Shown here in pieces: positions 25,458-34,784 of a DNA stretch of 64,000 bases. The notes beneath the pieces were generated by a model. That model saw only the letters and a program-made list of their open reading frames with translations, had not been told where the DNA came from and did not search any database. The DNA is from Zunongwangia pacifica (lineage in GTDB: Bacteria > Bacteroidota > Bacteroidia > Flavobacteriales > Flavobacteriaceae): contig NZ_JAKHSK010000014.1 in NCBI RefSeq assembly GCF_023499215.1, positions 1-64,000 on the forward strand, in the 5' to 3' direction. The translations under genes and the position numbers were made by a program. Within the stretch, counting starts at the first letter, position 1, and each line of letters starts with the position of its first letter.

Positions 25458-26543
25458 TTACAGCAAAAGTGCTTTTTCTTTTTCGTACTGAATATAAATA
25501 CTTTGTTTCTTTTCTGGTAAAAAATATTGAGCTATACCATAATATTTTATTTTAAGATCCCATTCATTATCCTGAATCTTATCTTTAAGCATCATCAAAT
25601 CATTATAGCTACCCAAATGTTCTATAGCATCTAAGATAGTCTTTTTTACAAGATTTGTTTCCTCTTCAAATTGAGAAATAAGAGTATCGATAACCTCATA
25701 ATGTTCTAATGCACATAGTGACCTGATCGTTTCGCGTCTTACCTGCTCACAAGAATGTTCTAATAAAGGTAAAAGCTCTGATATATTTTCAAATTGGTTA
25801 AATTTTGCAATCATTCTTATGGCAAAATCTACCACACTATTCTGTACAGAGTGTAGCCAGTTAGAATAATCTGGCATAGGACCATGATATTCATTTTTAA
25901 GGGCATCTTCAATAAAGATTTCTTCCCATAAAGTTAAAGGTTTATCGATATGATCTAAAAACTCTAAAGGATTGTCTTCAGCTAATTTTATAAAGTACAA
26001 TTGTGCCTGTTGCCTAACCTCATCCTGCTTATGATTTAAAAGTGGTTTTATATTTTCAAGCTCAACTTTTATAAGCATTTCAGAGAGACTAAATAAAGCT
26101 CTGGATTTACTATACCATGCACTATTGGCGAGCTGTTTTTTGCAGAATTCATCTAATTCCCACTGAAGAAAAAGTTCTCTTAGTTGCGTCGCAGATTCAC
26201 CTTTTATATTGCTATGAAAAAGCAATATCTCTTTAATAGCAATTTTTATTTCTAAAGGTTTATTTAAATGTTCATCTTTAAATTTTTGTAATTCCCGCTC
26301 TTTATCAAACTCTTCATCAAAGAGATACGCATTTAAAATATCCTCCAGCAGTAAACGCTGTTCTTCCTTTTTTTTATTTCTAAAATTTTTAAAAATCCTT
26401 AAAAGGATAATAAAGCCTACAAAGAAAACAGCAAAAACAAAAAAGATAAAGGTCATTACAATATTTGCCTCTATCACAAAAGGGAGATCATCGGGAAAAA
26501 ATCCCAACAGCCAATCAAAATCTATGGAATAAATAACTGCCAT
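25458..26543 (-). CDS. Membrane-anchored HEAT-repeat protein
   Basis: This 361-residue protein has one N-terminal helix (about residues 27-48, MTFIFFVFAVFFVGFIILL) and a basic stretch, then a cytosolic helical domain. Repeats with the HEAT look are visible, for example KPLLNHKQDEVRQQAQLY, LPLLEHSCEQVRRETIRSL and a third near EETNLVKKTILDAIEHLG. It abuts the glycosyltransferase with no gap, so it is likely a scaffold or regulator of it. Such pairs recur in Bacteroidota polysaccharide loci. Confidence 0.82.
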   Translation of the reverse strand: MAVIYSIDFDWLLGFFPDDLPFVIEANIVMTFIFFVFAVFFVGFIILLRIFKNFRNKKKEEQRLLLEDILNAYLFDEEFDKERELQKFKDEHLNKPLEIKIAIKEILLFHSNIKGESATQLRELFLQWELDEFCKKQLANSAWYSKSRALFSLSEMLIKVELENIKPLLNHKQDEVRQQAQLYFIKLAEDNPLEFLDHIDKPLTLWEEIFIEDALKNEYHGPMPDYSNWLHSVQNSVVDFAIRMIAKFNQFENISELLPLLEHSCEQVRRETIRSLCALEHYEVIDTLISQFEEETNLVKKTILDAIEHLGSYNDLMMLKDKIQDNEWDLKIKYYGIAQYFLPEKKQSIYIQYEKEKALLL

Positions 26544-26599
26544 AAATGATTTTTAGGATCATCGAGCAATTACCTTACAAAAAACCTATTTTAAATAAA

Positions 26600-26956
26600 C
26601 TATGAAAGAAGCCTTTTAACTCTTAACGATAACTCATTAGGGCTAAATGGTTTTGTGATAAAATCTTCTACCCCCATGTTAAAAGCATCCATTATTATAT
26701 TTTCTTGTGTTGATGTAGATAAAACAATAATAGGAATCGCCGGTAAATTTTCCTTTACATAAGCGATAAGTTCATTTCCTGTTACAAAAGGCAGGTTTAA
26801 GTCTGTTAAAATAAGATCGTAGGTGGCATCTTTTAATAACTTCAAGGCTTCTCTCCCATCTGGCGCGATAATTACATCGTAGCCATCTTTTGTAAGCTTA
26901 AACTGAAGAGATTTTATAACCATTGGGTTATCTTCTATAACTAAAATCTTCTTCAT
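26600..26956 (-). CDS. Single-domain response regulator (receiver only)
   Basis: This 118-residue protein is a complete CheY-like receiver: acidic pair in VIEDNP, phospho-acceptor Asp52 (LILTDLNLPF), Ser/Thr switch in VLSTST and Lys in ITKPFSP. It has no output domain, so it acts by protein contact or as a phosphate shuttle. It starts 2 bp after the HPt protein gene, and the HEAT gene follows after 56 bp. It is the obvious acceptor for the two HPt domains of this operon. Confidence 0.92.
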   Translation of the reverse strand: MKKILVIEDNPMVIKSLQFKLTKDGYDVIIAPDGREALKLLKDATYDLILTDLNLPFVTGNELIAYVKENLPAIPIIVLSTSTQENIIMDAFNMGVEDFITKPFSPNELSLRVKRLLS

Positions 26957-26958
26957 CT

Positions 26959-27714
26959 TTATAGGTTTAGATTTGGGTAATCTGTTTTTAATGCATGCTG
27001 AATTCTATTAAATTCAGCATATAAATCGTCTATACTATTTTTAAGTTCCCTATCTTTTGCTTGGTAGGTAATTTGATCACAAATTTCTACTCCTTTGTGA
27101 TTTTCTAACATTGCAAAAGAAGGCTTAATTTTATGGGCAATTTTACGAATGTCTTCGTAACTACCCGTTTTTATCTTAAGGTACAAATCTCCTATTTCTT
27201 TTGCAACAGAAGTAGAAAAAAGTTGAAGTGATTCCGCTATAAATTCTGCACTGTTATCCGAGATTTCCTTTAGATAGCCTAAAGAATAGGAACAATTAGT
27301 TGGTTTTTCAGCAAAGGTATTTTTTACCTGTTCACAAATATCGTGAAACAAACTATCCATATCCTCTCCTAACGAAAAAAAACGATCTATAAGAATTATT
27401 TTATGGGACCCACTAATTTCTGTTCCTCCAGATTCCTGTAAAACCACGCAATAGGGACTTTTATCTAGTTCTGTCTTAATATAATCAATGGTTTTATAGG
27501 CATTTAAAGGAAGGCTATCTTCCTGTATTAGCAGGGTTTTAATTACATCTTCCGCTGCTTCAAACTTTTTAATGGCTTCTAAACCAGATTTTACGTGAAG
27601 ACAATAAAAACCTTGCTCTTTAAATAAAAGAGAAAGGTTTGCTATTTTATCGTAATCCTTATGCACGATCAAAATAGCATGACGGGATGCCAATTCTTTA
27701 GATTTCTTCTCCAT
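26959..27714 (-). CDS. Pseudo-receiver plus HPt phosphotransfer protein
   Basis: This 251-residue protein has an N-terminal receiver-like domain (about 10-130) and a C-terminal HPt domain (about 145-250) with the phospho-accepting His194 in IAHKIKPSFA. In the receiver the acceptor Asp is replaced by Glu65 (QEDSLP, where DxxLP is expected), and the acidic pair reads HKD. It probably cannot be phosphorylated and might mimic the active form. It lies 56 bp after the hybrid kinase and 2 bp before the single-domain regulator, fitting a phosphorelay. Confidence 0.85.
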   Translation of the reverse strand: MEKKSKELASRHAILIVHKDYDKIANLSLLFKEQGFYCLHVKSGLEAIKKFEAAEDVIKTLLIQEDSLPLNAYKTIDYIKTELDKSPYCVVLQESGGTEISGSHKIILIDRFFSLGEDMDSLFHDICEQVKNTFAEKPTNCSYSLGYLKEISDNSAEFIAESLQLFSTSVAKEIGDLYLKIKTGSYEDIRKIAHKIKPSFAMLENHKGVEICDQITYQAKDRELKNSIDDLYAEFNRIQHALKTDYPNLNL

Positions 27715-27770
27715 TTTGTAGGCGATTTAGGGCTAATACCTGCAAAATTTCTATGAAAAAATAGCGTATA

Positions 27771-30700
27771 TCAAATGCTGTCTTTCAATAAATTTATTTC
27801 TGCTTCGATCTTTTTTTCTAAATCTAATAATATTGATTCTTTAAATAGGTCAAATTCTTCTAATCTTGCTGCAAGATACTCCAATTTATAGAAACAACAA
27901 TTCTGGGCAGAGCCTTTTATTTTATGCCCTAATTTGTTTATTCCATCTAAATCGCGATGCTCTATACGTCTTCTTAGCTGTTTTGGATATTCCTCCAGGC
28001 TTTGTTCTACAATTTGCATTAATTGATCGTAAGCATTTTGATCATGATCAAATTTTTCCAGTAATTTTTGCTTATCAAAATGCTTCAGGCTATCATTATC
28101 TTCTACATCCCCCTCTTCTTCTTCATCATCCAACAAATATTCCTGAATAACGGCTCTAATCGTCTCAAAAACCACCGGTTTGGTTATATAATCATCCATG
28201 CCGGCATCAATACATCGTCCTTTTTCTCCTTTTACTGTTCTTGCTGTTAACGCGATAATTGGCACATGCTGCCCTTTGTGACTTTCTGTTTCAAACTTTC
28301 TAATCTCTTCAGATGCTTCAAAACCGCTCATTACAGGCATTTGTATGTCCATAAAAATAATATCTAAAGGATGCTCTTTATAAAAAGAAACCGCATCCAG
28401 CCCATTTTCAACTTCAAATATTTGCGCCTTAGGGACCGCTTTCATTAAGATCGTTTTCGCCAAAAATTTATTTACCGGATTGTCTTCTGCAATTAAAATC
28501 CTAAAGTTATCTTCAAAAGTCTTTTCCTTAATCGCATCTACAGTATTTTCTTTAATATCTCTTAATGGTGCCTGTATTTGATTTAGCATCCCAAATAACT
28601 GATCTATTTTAATTGGTTTGGTTATGCTAAACTGTACATCTAGTTCTTTGCAAGCTTTGCCCATTTTTTCTTCTTCCGCAGAACTGTGTAAAAGAATTAA
28701 GGGTAATTGATCCGCATTTATTTTTAATTCATTTCTTAAATGAGTTATAAAATCTACACCCGTCATATATGGCATATTATAATCTACAATAGCCAGTTGA
28801 TATTTATTTTCTTTTTCCAGAACGCTCAATGCCTCAATTGCGTTAGATACCGCATCACAGTTTATATCCTCTATGGCCAGCATTTCTTTTAAAATCACCT
28901 GATTGTTATAATTATCGTCTATAACCAGTACGTTATTAATCTTTTGCAGATTAGTGTTTAAAAAGGATTCTCCCTGTTCAGATTCAAAACAAACTTTAAA
29001 AGAAAAAGTAGATCCTACGCCCGGCTCGCTTTTCAATTCGAGTTTACTATCCATTATGGATAATAATTTATTAGATATGGTAAGACCCAAACCAGTGCCG
29101 CCATATTTTCTTGTTGTACTGGAATCTTCCTGATCGAAAGCTTTAAAAATTCTTTCCAGATTTTCTGGGGCTATACCTATACCGGTATCCCGTACGACAA
29201 ATTTATATTCTCTTTTGTATTCTTTATTAATCTCTCCTGCCTCTACCTTAAGCTCGATTTCCCCTTTATCTGTAAACTTAACTGCATTGCCTAATAAATT
29301 GGTTAAGATTTGACGGATCCTAACTGAATCTCCATAAATAAATCGATCTACATTAGGACTAACATTTAATAACACTTCTAGCCCTTTTTCGTGGGCTTTT
29401 TGTCTTACTACATCGATGGTTTGACCACACAGCTCAATAATATTTACTTTTTCTACATTAAGCTCTAGTTTTCCTGCTTCAATTTTTGAAAAATCCAGGA
29501 TGTCATTTATCAAATCGAGTAAAGTATTGGCCGAATTATATACCGTCTGCATGTATTGTTGCTGACTGGCATCTAATTTGGTTTTCATTAAAAGATCGGT
29601 AAATCCTATCACTCCATTTAGCGGTGTTCTAATTTCATGACTCATATTCGCCAAAAATTCAGATTTGGATTTACTGGCGGCTTCGGCTTTTAATTTGGCT
29701 TCTATTAAAGAATTTTCCATTTCTTTACGAGAGGTGATATCCTGTATTGTTGCCAATATCACATCCCTGCCATTAGTATCTTTTATTTTAGCGCCGTTTA
29801 CTAATGCTGGGAAAACTGTACCATCCTTTTTTATAAAACCCTTCTCAAAAGGCTCTACTTTTTCATTTAAAACCACTTTTTTAAATCTATCGGTAACCAG
29901 TGGAATAAATTCTTCTGGAGTGATCTTCTGATAGTAAATACCGGTAAACTCTTCTTTTGTATATCCCGATGATTTGATAAGGGATTGGTTGGCTTCTATA
30001 AAAGTTCCGGTTTCTACATCTATCAAACCTATACCTATTGGGGAAAGCTGATATAAAGATCTAAACCTGGCCTCATTTTCTTTAATTTTCCTTTCGGCTA
30101 TTTTCCTGTCGGTAATATCGCTTTGGGTACCAATCATACGCATTGGCTTTTTATCTTCTGTCCACTCGGTAACCTTACCGCGATCTAAAATCCATTTATA
30201 TTGTCCGTTTTTACATTTAATTCTTTTTTCTACATGATAAATAGGTGTCTTTCCTGTAAAATAATCCCGCAAGGCTTTTTCAGATCTTTCTTGATCTCTT
30301 GGATGTATCCTTTTATCCCATTCTTCGACATTGGTAAGGTCATCTGATTCTTCAAATCCAAGCATTTCCCTAGCCCTTACCGATAAAAATTGTGTATTAC
30401 TGTCTATAAACCAATCCCAAATACCATCACCAGAACCTTCTAAGGCAAATTGCCAGCGTTGCTCACTTTGCTTAAGCGCTTCCTGTATTGATTTTAACTG
30501 GGTAATATCTGTGGCTACCCCAACATAGCCGGTAATTGTACCTTCGCTGTTTTTAATAGCAGTAATTACAAGTTGGACTGGAAAGCGTTCTCCATTTTTA
30601 CGAATATAGGTCCATTCCAGGGATTCATATTCTTTTATTTTTGCCCCGGTTGTAAATACATCAAAACCTATTACTTCTTTTCCATACTTTTTAGAGAGTT

Positions 30701-32483
30701 CTAATTCACGCTTTTTTATCTCGGCTTTATCATGAAAAATAAAAACCTTTTCTTTATCAATCATTTCCTCGGCTTTATAGCCAAAGAAATTTTCTGCCCC
30801 TTTATTAAATTTCTTTATTACACCATTAAGATCACTCTCTATAATAGATACCTGGGTTGTGGCATCCATCATATTTTGTAGTTCCCTGTAGCTTTTATTT
30901 ATATTTTCTTGCGCTTCTTTTGCCGCAGTTATATCATTGATCTGAGAAATAAAGTATAAAGGTTTACCATCTTCATCTTTTTGTAAGGAAACGGTTAATA
31001 ATCCCCATAATAAATGCCCTTTTTTATGGATATAGCGCTTCTCCATATTATAAGTATCGATCTCTCCGGCCATTAATTTAGATAATAATTTAAGGTCTTT
31101 ATCTAAATCTTCATGGTAGGTCACATCCATAAAAGACATTTTTAACAATTCTTCTTTGGTGTAACCAATCATCTTACTAAGATTTCGGTTTACATTAATC
31201 CATTTCCCATTTAGAGAAACCAAAGCCATCCCATTTGGAGAATAATCGAAGGAACTTTTAAACTGACTTGCATTTTTAAAAGATTCAGCCTCAAGTGTCT
31301 TCCGTAAGGTAATATCTTCTACCTGAGCAATCATTAATCTTGGGGTACCATCCTCTGCTCTAAGTAAAGAGGTGAAGGATTGTAGCCAAATAATTGAGCC
31401 GTCATTCTTGTAATATCGGCATTCAATTACATAATTATCAAATTGTCCTTCAAGTAATTTTTTTCTCTCTTCATAAAATCCAGCTAAATCTTCTTCAAAA
31501 ACGTTCTCTTTAAAAGAGAATCTCTGTACTTCTTCGACTGGCAAATTCTCCAAGCCAAAGATTTTCATTGCTGATTTGTTAACATGATAAACTGTATCGG
31601 TTTCAGGGTCACTAAGAATAATCCCTAATGGAGAGTTATCAAAAATATCCTGAAATCTAGATTGTGACAGTTTAAGTTCACTGTCTTGTAATTTTTGCTC
31701 GGTTATATCCTGAAATGCTCCATAAACCCGAACAACTTTCCCCCCTTCTCTCTCAGCACTTCCAAAAACTTTAACCCACTTTCTATTATTTTTAGCGGTA
31801 ATAATTTCAAAATCGTCCATGTAAGAACTCCCTTCCTCTACAGCTTTGGTAAAAAGCCTTGTAATACGCTCCCGGTTTTCTCCTTCTACATAAAAATTTA
31901 TGCCTGTGGTTAAATCTGGAACATAATCATCGTCTACTTCGTGAATGTCCCGAGTAACTTTTGTCCAAAACAAATTACTATTTACAAGATCTATCATCCA
32001 GCCGCCTATTTGGGCGACCTCATTGGTTTTGTCGTAAACTTCAATTAACTTTTTAAGGTAACTATTCTCGTCGTACAGACTTAAATATTTTTCCTTATAA
32101 GGAATATATTGCTGTAGAATAAATACATATTCTTTTTTCTGAAATACATCAGAATATATTTTTTTAAAATGAAAACGCCATTTATTGCTGTCTACTTCTG
32201 GATTATAAAAATCGGAATCTTCATCACTTTTTTCAGATTTTATAAAATCTTCTATCACTTGTAAAAAGCCAGAGTTTTCATTATTTAATTTACATAGTTT
32301 TTCAAAGTCAAGTGTTTTTTTGTGATCAGGGACATAATTAAAATTTCCCCAAATGGCTTTCTCCTCAATATCAACAAACCAGATACACTCGAAGATATGG
32401 TCTCCAAACCAATCTATTAGATTAGCGTTTTCTGCCATTAAATTCTTAAACGAAGTATATAAATCCTTAAAATGTAAATCCAT
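27771..32483 (-). CDS. Six-PAS hybrid histidine kinase with two receivers and HPt
   Basis: This 1570-residue soluble hybrid kinase has no clear signal peptide or membrane helix. About 130 residues of unassigned N-terminus precede six PAS/PAC units (about 150-265, 276-400, 405-525, 530-665, 675-795, 800-925). Then come HisKA with SHEIRTPLNG (His949), ATPase with GTGLGLTISN, a receiver with Asp1234 (VDYNMPYMTG), a second receiver with Asp1379 (MDIQMPVMSG) and HPt His1520 (GHKIKGSAQ). It senses an unknown cytosolic signal. It heads the operon ending in the glycosyltransferase. Nothing is missing from the catalytic set. Confidence 0.93.
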   Translation of the reverse strand: MDLHFKDLYTSFKNLMAENANLIDWFGDHIFECIWFVDIEEKAIWGNFNYVPDHKKTLDFEKLCKLNNENSGFLQVIEDFIKSEKSDEDSDFYNPEVDSNKWRFHFKKIYSDVFQKKEYVFILQQYIPYKEKYLSLYDENSYLKKLIEVYDKTNEVAQIGGWMIDLVNSNLFWTKVTRDIHEVDDDYVPDLTTGINFYVEGENRERITRLFTKAVEEGSSYMDDFEIITAKNNRKWVKVFGSAEREGGKVVRVYGAFQDITEQKLQDSELKLSQSRFQDIFDNSPLGIILSDPETDTVYHVNKSAMKIFGLENLPVEEVQRFSFKENVFEEDLAGFYEERKKLLEGQFDNYVIECRYYKNDGSIIWLQSFTSLLRAEDGTPRLMIAQVEDITLRKTLEAESFKNASQFKSSFDYSPNGMALVSLNGKWINVNRNLSKMIGYTKEELLKMSFMDVTYHEDLDKDLKLLSKLMAGEIDTYNMEKRYIHKKGHLLWGLLTVSLQKDEDGKPLYFISQINDITAAKEAQENINKSYRELQNMMDATTQVSIIESDLNGVIKKFNKGAENFFGYKAEEMIDKEKVFIFHDKAEIKKRELELSKKYGKEVIGFDVFTTGAKIKEYESLEWTYIRKNGERFPVQLVITAIKNSEGTITGYVGVATDITQLKSIQEALKQSEQRWQFALEGSGDGIWDWFIDSNTQFLSVRAREMLGFEESDDLTNVEEWDKRIHPRDQERSEKALRDYFTGKTPIYHVEKRIKCKNGQYKWILDRGKVTEWTEDKKPMRMIGTQSDITDRKIAERKIKENEARFRSLYQLSPIGIGLIDVETGTFIEANQSLIKSSGYTKEEFTGIYYQKITPEEFIPLVTDRFKKVVLNEKVEPFEKGFIKKDGTVFPALVNGAKIKDTNGRDVILATIQDITSRKEMENSLIEAKLKAEAASKSKSEFLANMSHEIRTPLNGVIGFTDLLMKTKLDASQQQYMQTVYNSANTLLDLINDILDFSKIEAGKLELNVEKVNIIELCGQTIDVVRQKAHEKGLEVLLNVSPNVDRFIYGDSVRIRQILTNLLGNAVKFTDKGEIELKVEAGEINKEYKREYKFVVRDTGIGIAPENLERIFKAFDQEDSSTTRKYGGTGLGLTISNKLLSIMDSKLELKSEPGVGSTFSFKVCFESEQGESFLNTNLQKINNVLVIDDNYNNQVILKEMLAIEDINCDAVSNAIEALSVLEKENKYQLAIVDYNMPYMTGVDFITHLRNELKINADQLPLILLHSSAEEEKMGKACKELDVQFSITKPIKIDQLFGMLNQIQAPLRDIKENTVDAIKEKTFEDNFRILIAEDNPVNKFLAKTILMKAVPKAQIFEVENGLDAVSFYKEHPLDIIFMDIQMPVMSGFEASEEIRKFETESHKGQHVPIIALTARTVKGEKGRCIDAGMDDYITKPVVFETIRAVIQEYLLDDEEEEGDVEDNDSLKHFDKQKLLEKFDHDQNAYDQLMQIVEQSLEEYPKQLRRRIEHRDLDGINKLGHKIKGSAQNCCFYKLEYLAARLEEFDLFKESILLDLEKKIEAEINLLKDSI

Positions 32484-32830
32484 ATAAAGTTATAGTGAAT
32501 AATCCATCTATTCTTAAGCTAAGAAGTAGCGTTTGTAGCTGGTCTAATTTACAATATTATTCTTTTTTGTCTACCAAAAATTAAATCATCCTGTAAAATA
32601 TCAAATATTGGAAAATTCTTACAAGTTTTTAAAATCTAAAAAAGTTTAGCAATTATAGACTCTTTTCTTATTACCTGGATCTTAAAAACCATTATATTTT
32701 ATTTAGATATGTATGTTAAATAAATGCTTAAGTCTTATCATTGCTGTTATCCTGTAGTTTGAAAGCATTAATTTAGGCCATAAAACCCAAATTAAATTTA
32801 GGTTCTTAGGCTATCACATATATCATTACC
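32484..32830. other. Divergent intergenic region, no gene
   Basis: This 347-bp AT-rich spacer separates the hybrid kinase from the FNT gene and should contain both promoters. I see the direct repeat AATTTAGG (near 32770 and 32797) and a TAGTTTG element near 32755 that could be part of a -7 box for the rightward gene. No open frame of interest and no clear operator were found. Confidence 0.4.
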
Positions 32831-33727
32831 ATGAAAAAAGAAGACATCAAGGAAAAAGAGAAAGAAAAAGAGCAGGAGAAAAAACAGGAAAATATCGATA
32901 AAGAACTTAAAGATTCTACCTCACTATCTGGAGACAATACCAAATCTCACGGAGAGATCTTAAAACAACAAATTGTAGAAGGACAGGAAACGTATGATCG
33001 CACACCGCAAAGTATTTTATTAAGCTCTATAACGGCAGGCTTAGAAATTGGCTTTAGCTATCTGCTTTTATGTGCTGTTTTTTATTTCTTTAAAGATAGC
33101 CTATCCAAAGAAAGTGTATTTAAAATCATGGCATTTGTTTACCCGGTTGGTTTCATCATGGTGATCCTTGGCCAGTCGATTTTATTTACCGAACAAACAT
33201 CATTACTCACCCTACCGGTTCTTAATAAAAAAAGAAGTATAAAAAGCCTTCTTAAAATATGGGGAACGGTCATTGCCGGTAACCTGCTTGGTGGTTATAT
33301 TATTGCTTTCATTTTAATATGGATTGGCCCAAAACTGAATATTTTTGATCATACTTCGATTGAAAAAATTGCTGAACATGTTACCGATTATAGCAGCGTC
33401 GTAATTTTTGTGAGTGCCATCTTAGCGGGTTGGCTTATGGGATTACTGTCCTGGCTTATTACTTCTTCAAGAGATACGATGAGCCGTATTTTTATCATTT
33501 ATATTATTACCGCTACCATGTCTTTTACCGGCCTACATCATAGTATTATAGGGAGTATAGAGGTGTTCTCTGGGATGATTATTTCCACTAAAATCGAAAT
33601 ATTGGATTATTTAAAATTTCAAACTTTTGCATTATTAGGAAACTCTATAGGTGGTGGTGTATTTGTGGCCCTCTTAAAATACCGGGCTTTTGTGTACAAT
33701 ATCGATATGGAACGTAGAAATTATTAG
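32831..33727 (+). CDS. Formate/nitrite transporter family channel
   Basis: This 298-residue FNT-family membrane protein (YfdC-like branch) has six helices after residue 60. Family segments include GLEIGFSYLLLCAVF, ending of helix 2 in GQSILFTEQ, GNLLGGY and the late SFTGLHHSIIGSIE, whose histidine pair corresponds to the central pore region. The first 28 residues are an unusual run of Lys and Glu (KEKEKEKEQEKKQE), likely a charged cytosolic helix. The transported anion is unknown. The next gene starts 10 bp after the stop. Confidence 0.88.
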   Translation: MKKEDIKEKEKEKEQEKKQENIDKELKDSTSLSGDNTKSHGEILKQQIVEGQETYDRTPQSILLSSITAGLEIGFSYLLLCAVFYFFKDSLSKESVFKIMAFVYPVGFIMVILGQSILFTEQTSLLTLPVLNKKRSIKSLLKIWGTVIAGNLLGGYIIAFILIWIGPKLNIFDHTSIEKIAEHVTDYSSVVIFVSAILAGWLMGLLSWLITSSRDTMSRIFIIYIITATMSFTGLHHSIIGSIEVFSGMIISTKIEILDYLKFQTFALLGNSIGGGVFVALLKYRAFVYNIDMERRNY

Positions 33728-33737
33728 TATAAATAAT

Positions 33738-34595
33738 ATGAATTCAGAAAAATTTAAAATAGGATGGATTGGTTTAGGCAAAATGGGCAATCCCATGTCT
33801 AAACAAATTTTAAAAGCAGGATTTCCTTTACGCGTTTATAATCGTTCCCATGATAAAATAAAAGCCCTGGAAACCGAAGGTGCCACTTCAGCAACAAGCG
33901 TTAAGGAACTGGTAGAAAAAACAGATATTATTTTTATAATGGTCGCTAACGACGACGCAGTTAAAGACGTATTCTATCAGGAAAACGGAATTTTCTCTGC
34001 GCAAGTAGCTGATAAAATTTTTATTAATACCAGTACAATTTCTCCTGAATTAAGTATTTCCCTTTCTAAAGAATTAAAAAAGAAAAACAGCCATTATCTG
34101 GATGCTCCTGTATCGGGAAGTGTAAAACAAGCTGAAGATACCACACTGGTAAGTATTGTGGGCGGAGAACAAGTGATTTTTGAAAAAGTGAAGCCGGTTT
34201 TAGAGGCTTATTCCAAAAAATCCATACTGGTAGGTAAAAATGGTGTTGGAAATTCCGCTAAACTTGCCGTCAATACTTATTTAGGTATCCTTGCACAAGG
34301 ACTTGCAGAGATTATTCAGTTTTCAAAAACTAAAAATGTCGATACACAAGACCTGATGGAAATAATTAATAATAGCGCACTGGGAAGCACTTTTGGGAAA
34401 ATAAAAGGAGAAGCCGCTATTAACAAAAATTATAATGCTGCTTTCACATTAGAACATCTTACTAAAGATCTAAGGCTAGCCCAAAACAGCGGATTTAATC
34501 ATCCTGTCGGGAATGCAGCTTATAATAGTTTTAGTAATGCTGAAGCAGAGCTTGGCCAGGAAGACGTTATCGCTATTATAAAAAAACTTTCTTAG
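33738..34595 (+). CDS. NAD(P)-dependent beta-hydroxyacid dehydrogenase family oxidoreductase
   Basis: This 285-residue enzyme is of the 3-hydroxyisobutyrate dehydrogenase/tartronate semialdehyde reductase family. The dinucleotide motif GWIGLGKMGNPM begins near residue 8, followed by DAPVSGSVKQAEDTT (substrate loop) and the catalytic-lysine region NSAKLAVNTYLG. A longer frame reaches back to 33690 inside the upstream gene; the ATG at 33738 lies just before the family start and gives the normal length. It lies 10 bp after the FNT gene, so it may use the transported acid; the substrate is not defined. Confidence 0.9.
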   Translation: MNSEKFKIGWIGLGKMGNPMSKQILKAGFPLRVYNRSHDKIKALETEGATSATSVKELVEKTDIIFIMVANDDAVKDVFYQENGIFSAQVADKIFINTSTISPELSISLSKELKKKNSHYLDAPVSGSVKQAEDTTLVSIVGGEQVIFEKVKPVLEAYSKKSILVGKNGVGNSAKLAVNTYLGILAQGLAEIIQFSKTKNVDTQDLMEIINNSALGSTFGKIKGEAAINKNYNAAFTLEHLTKDLRLAQNSGFNHPVGNAAYNSFSNAEAELGQEDVIAIIKKLS

Positions 34596-34784
34596 GGAGC
34601 TATTTAGAAGTTTCTATATAAAAAACTTTAAGGCATTCCAGAACGATATTCACTGGAATCCCTTTTTACAATTTCAAGTCACCCCGATACTGATAGCTAT
34701 AGGCATTTAACTTGGATATCATATCTTTTTAGCGATACCAAAAAATGCACTGGGATTGCATAAATCCCAGTGTACTTTTACACC

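Noticed and set aside
27866-28250. Overlapping frames on the plus strand inside the hybrid kinase.
   Set aside because: Compositional shadows of the kinase gene, without signal, domain or conserved motif.
33690-33737. N-terminal extension of the dehydrogenase.
   Set aside because: It overlaps the FNT gene and adds 16 residues before the usual nucleotide-binding start.
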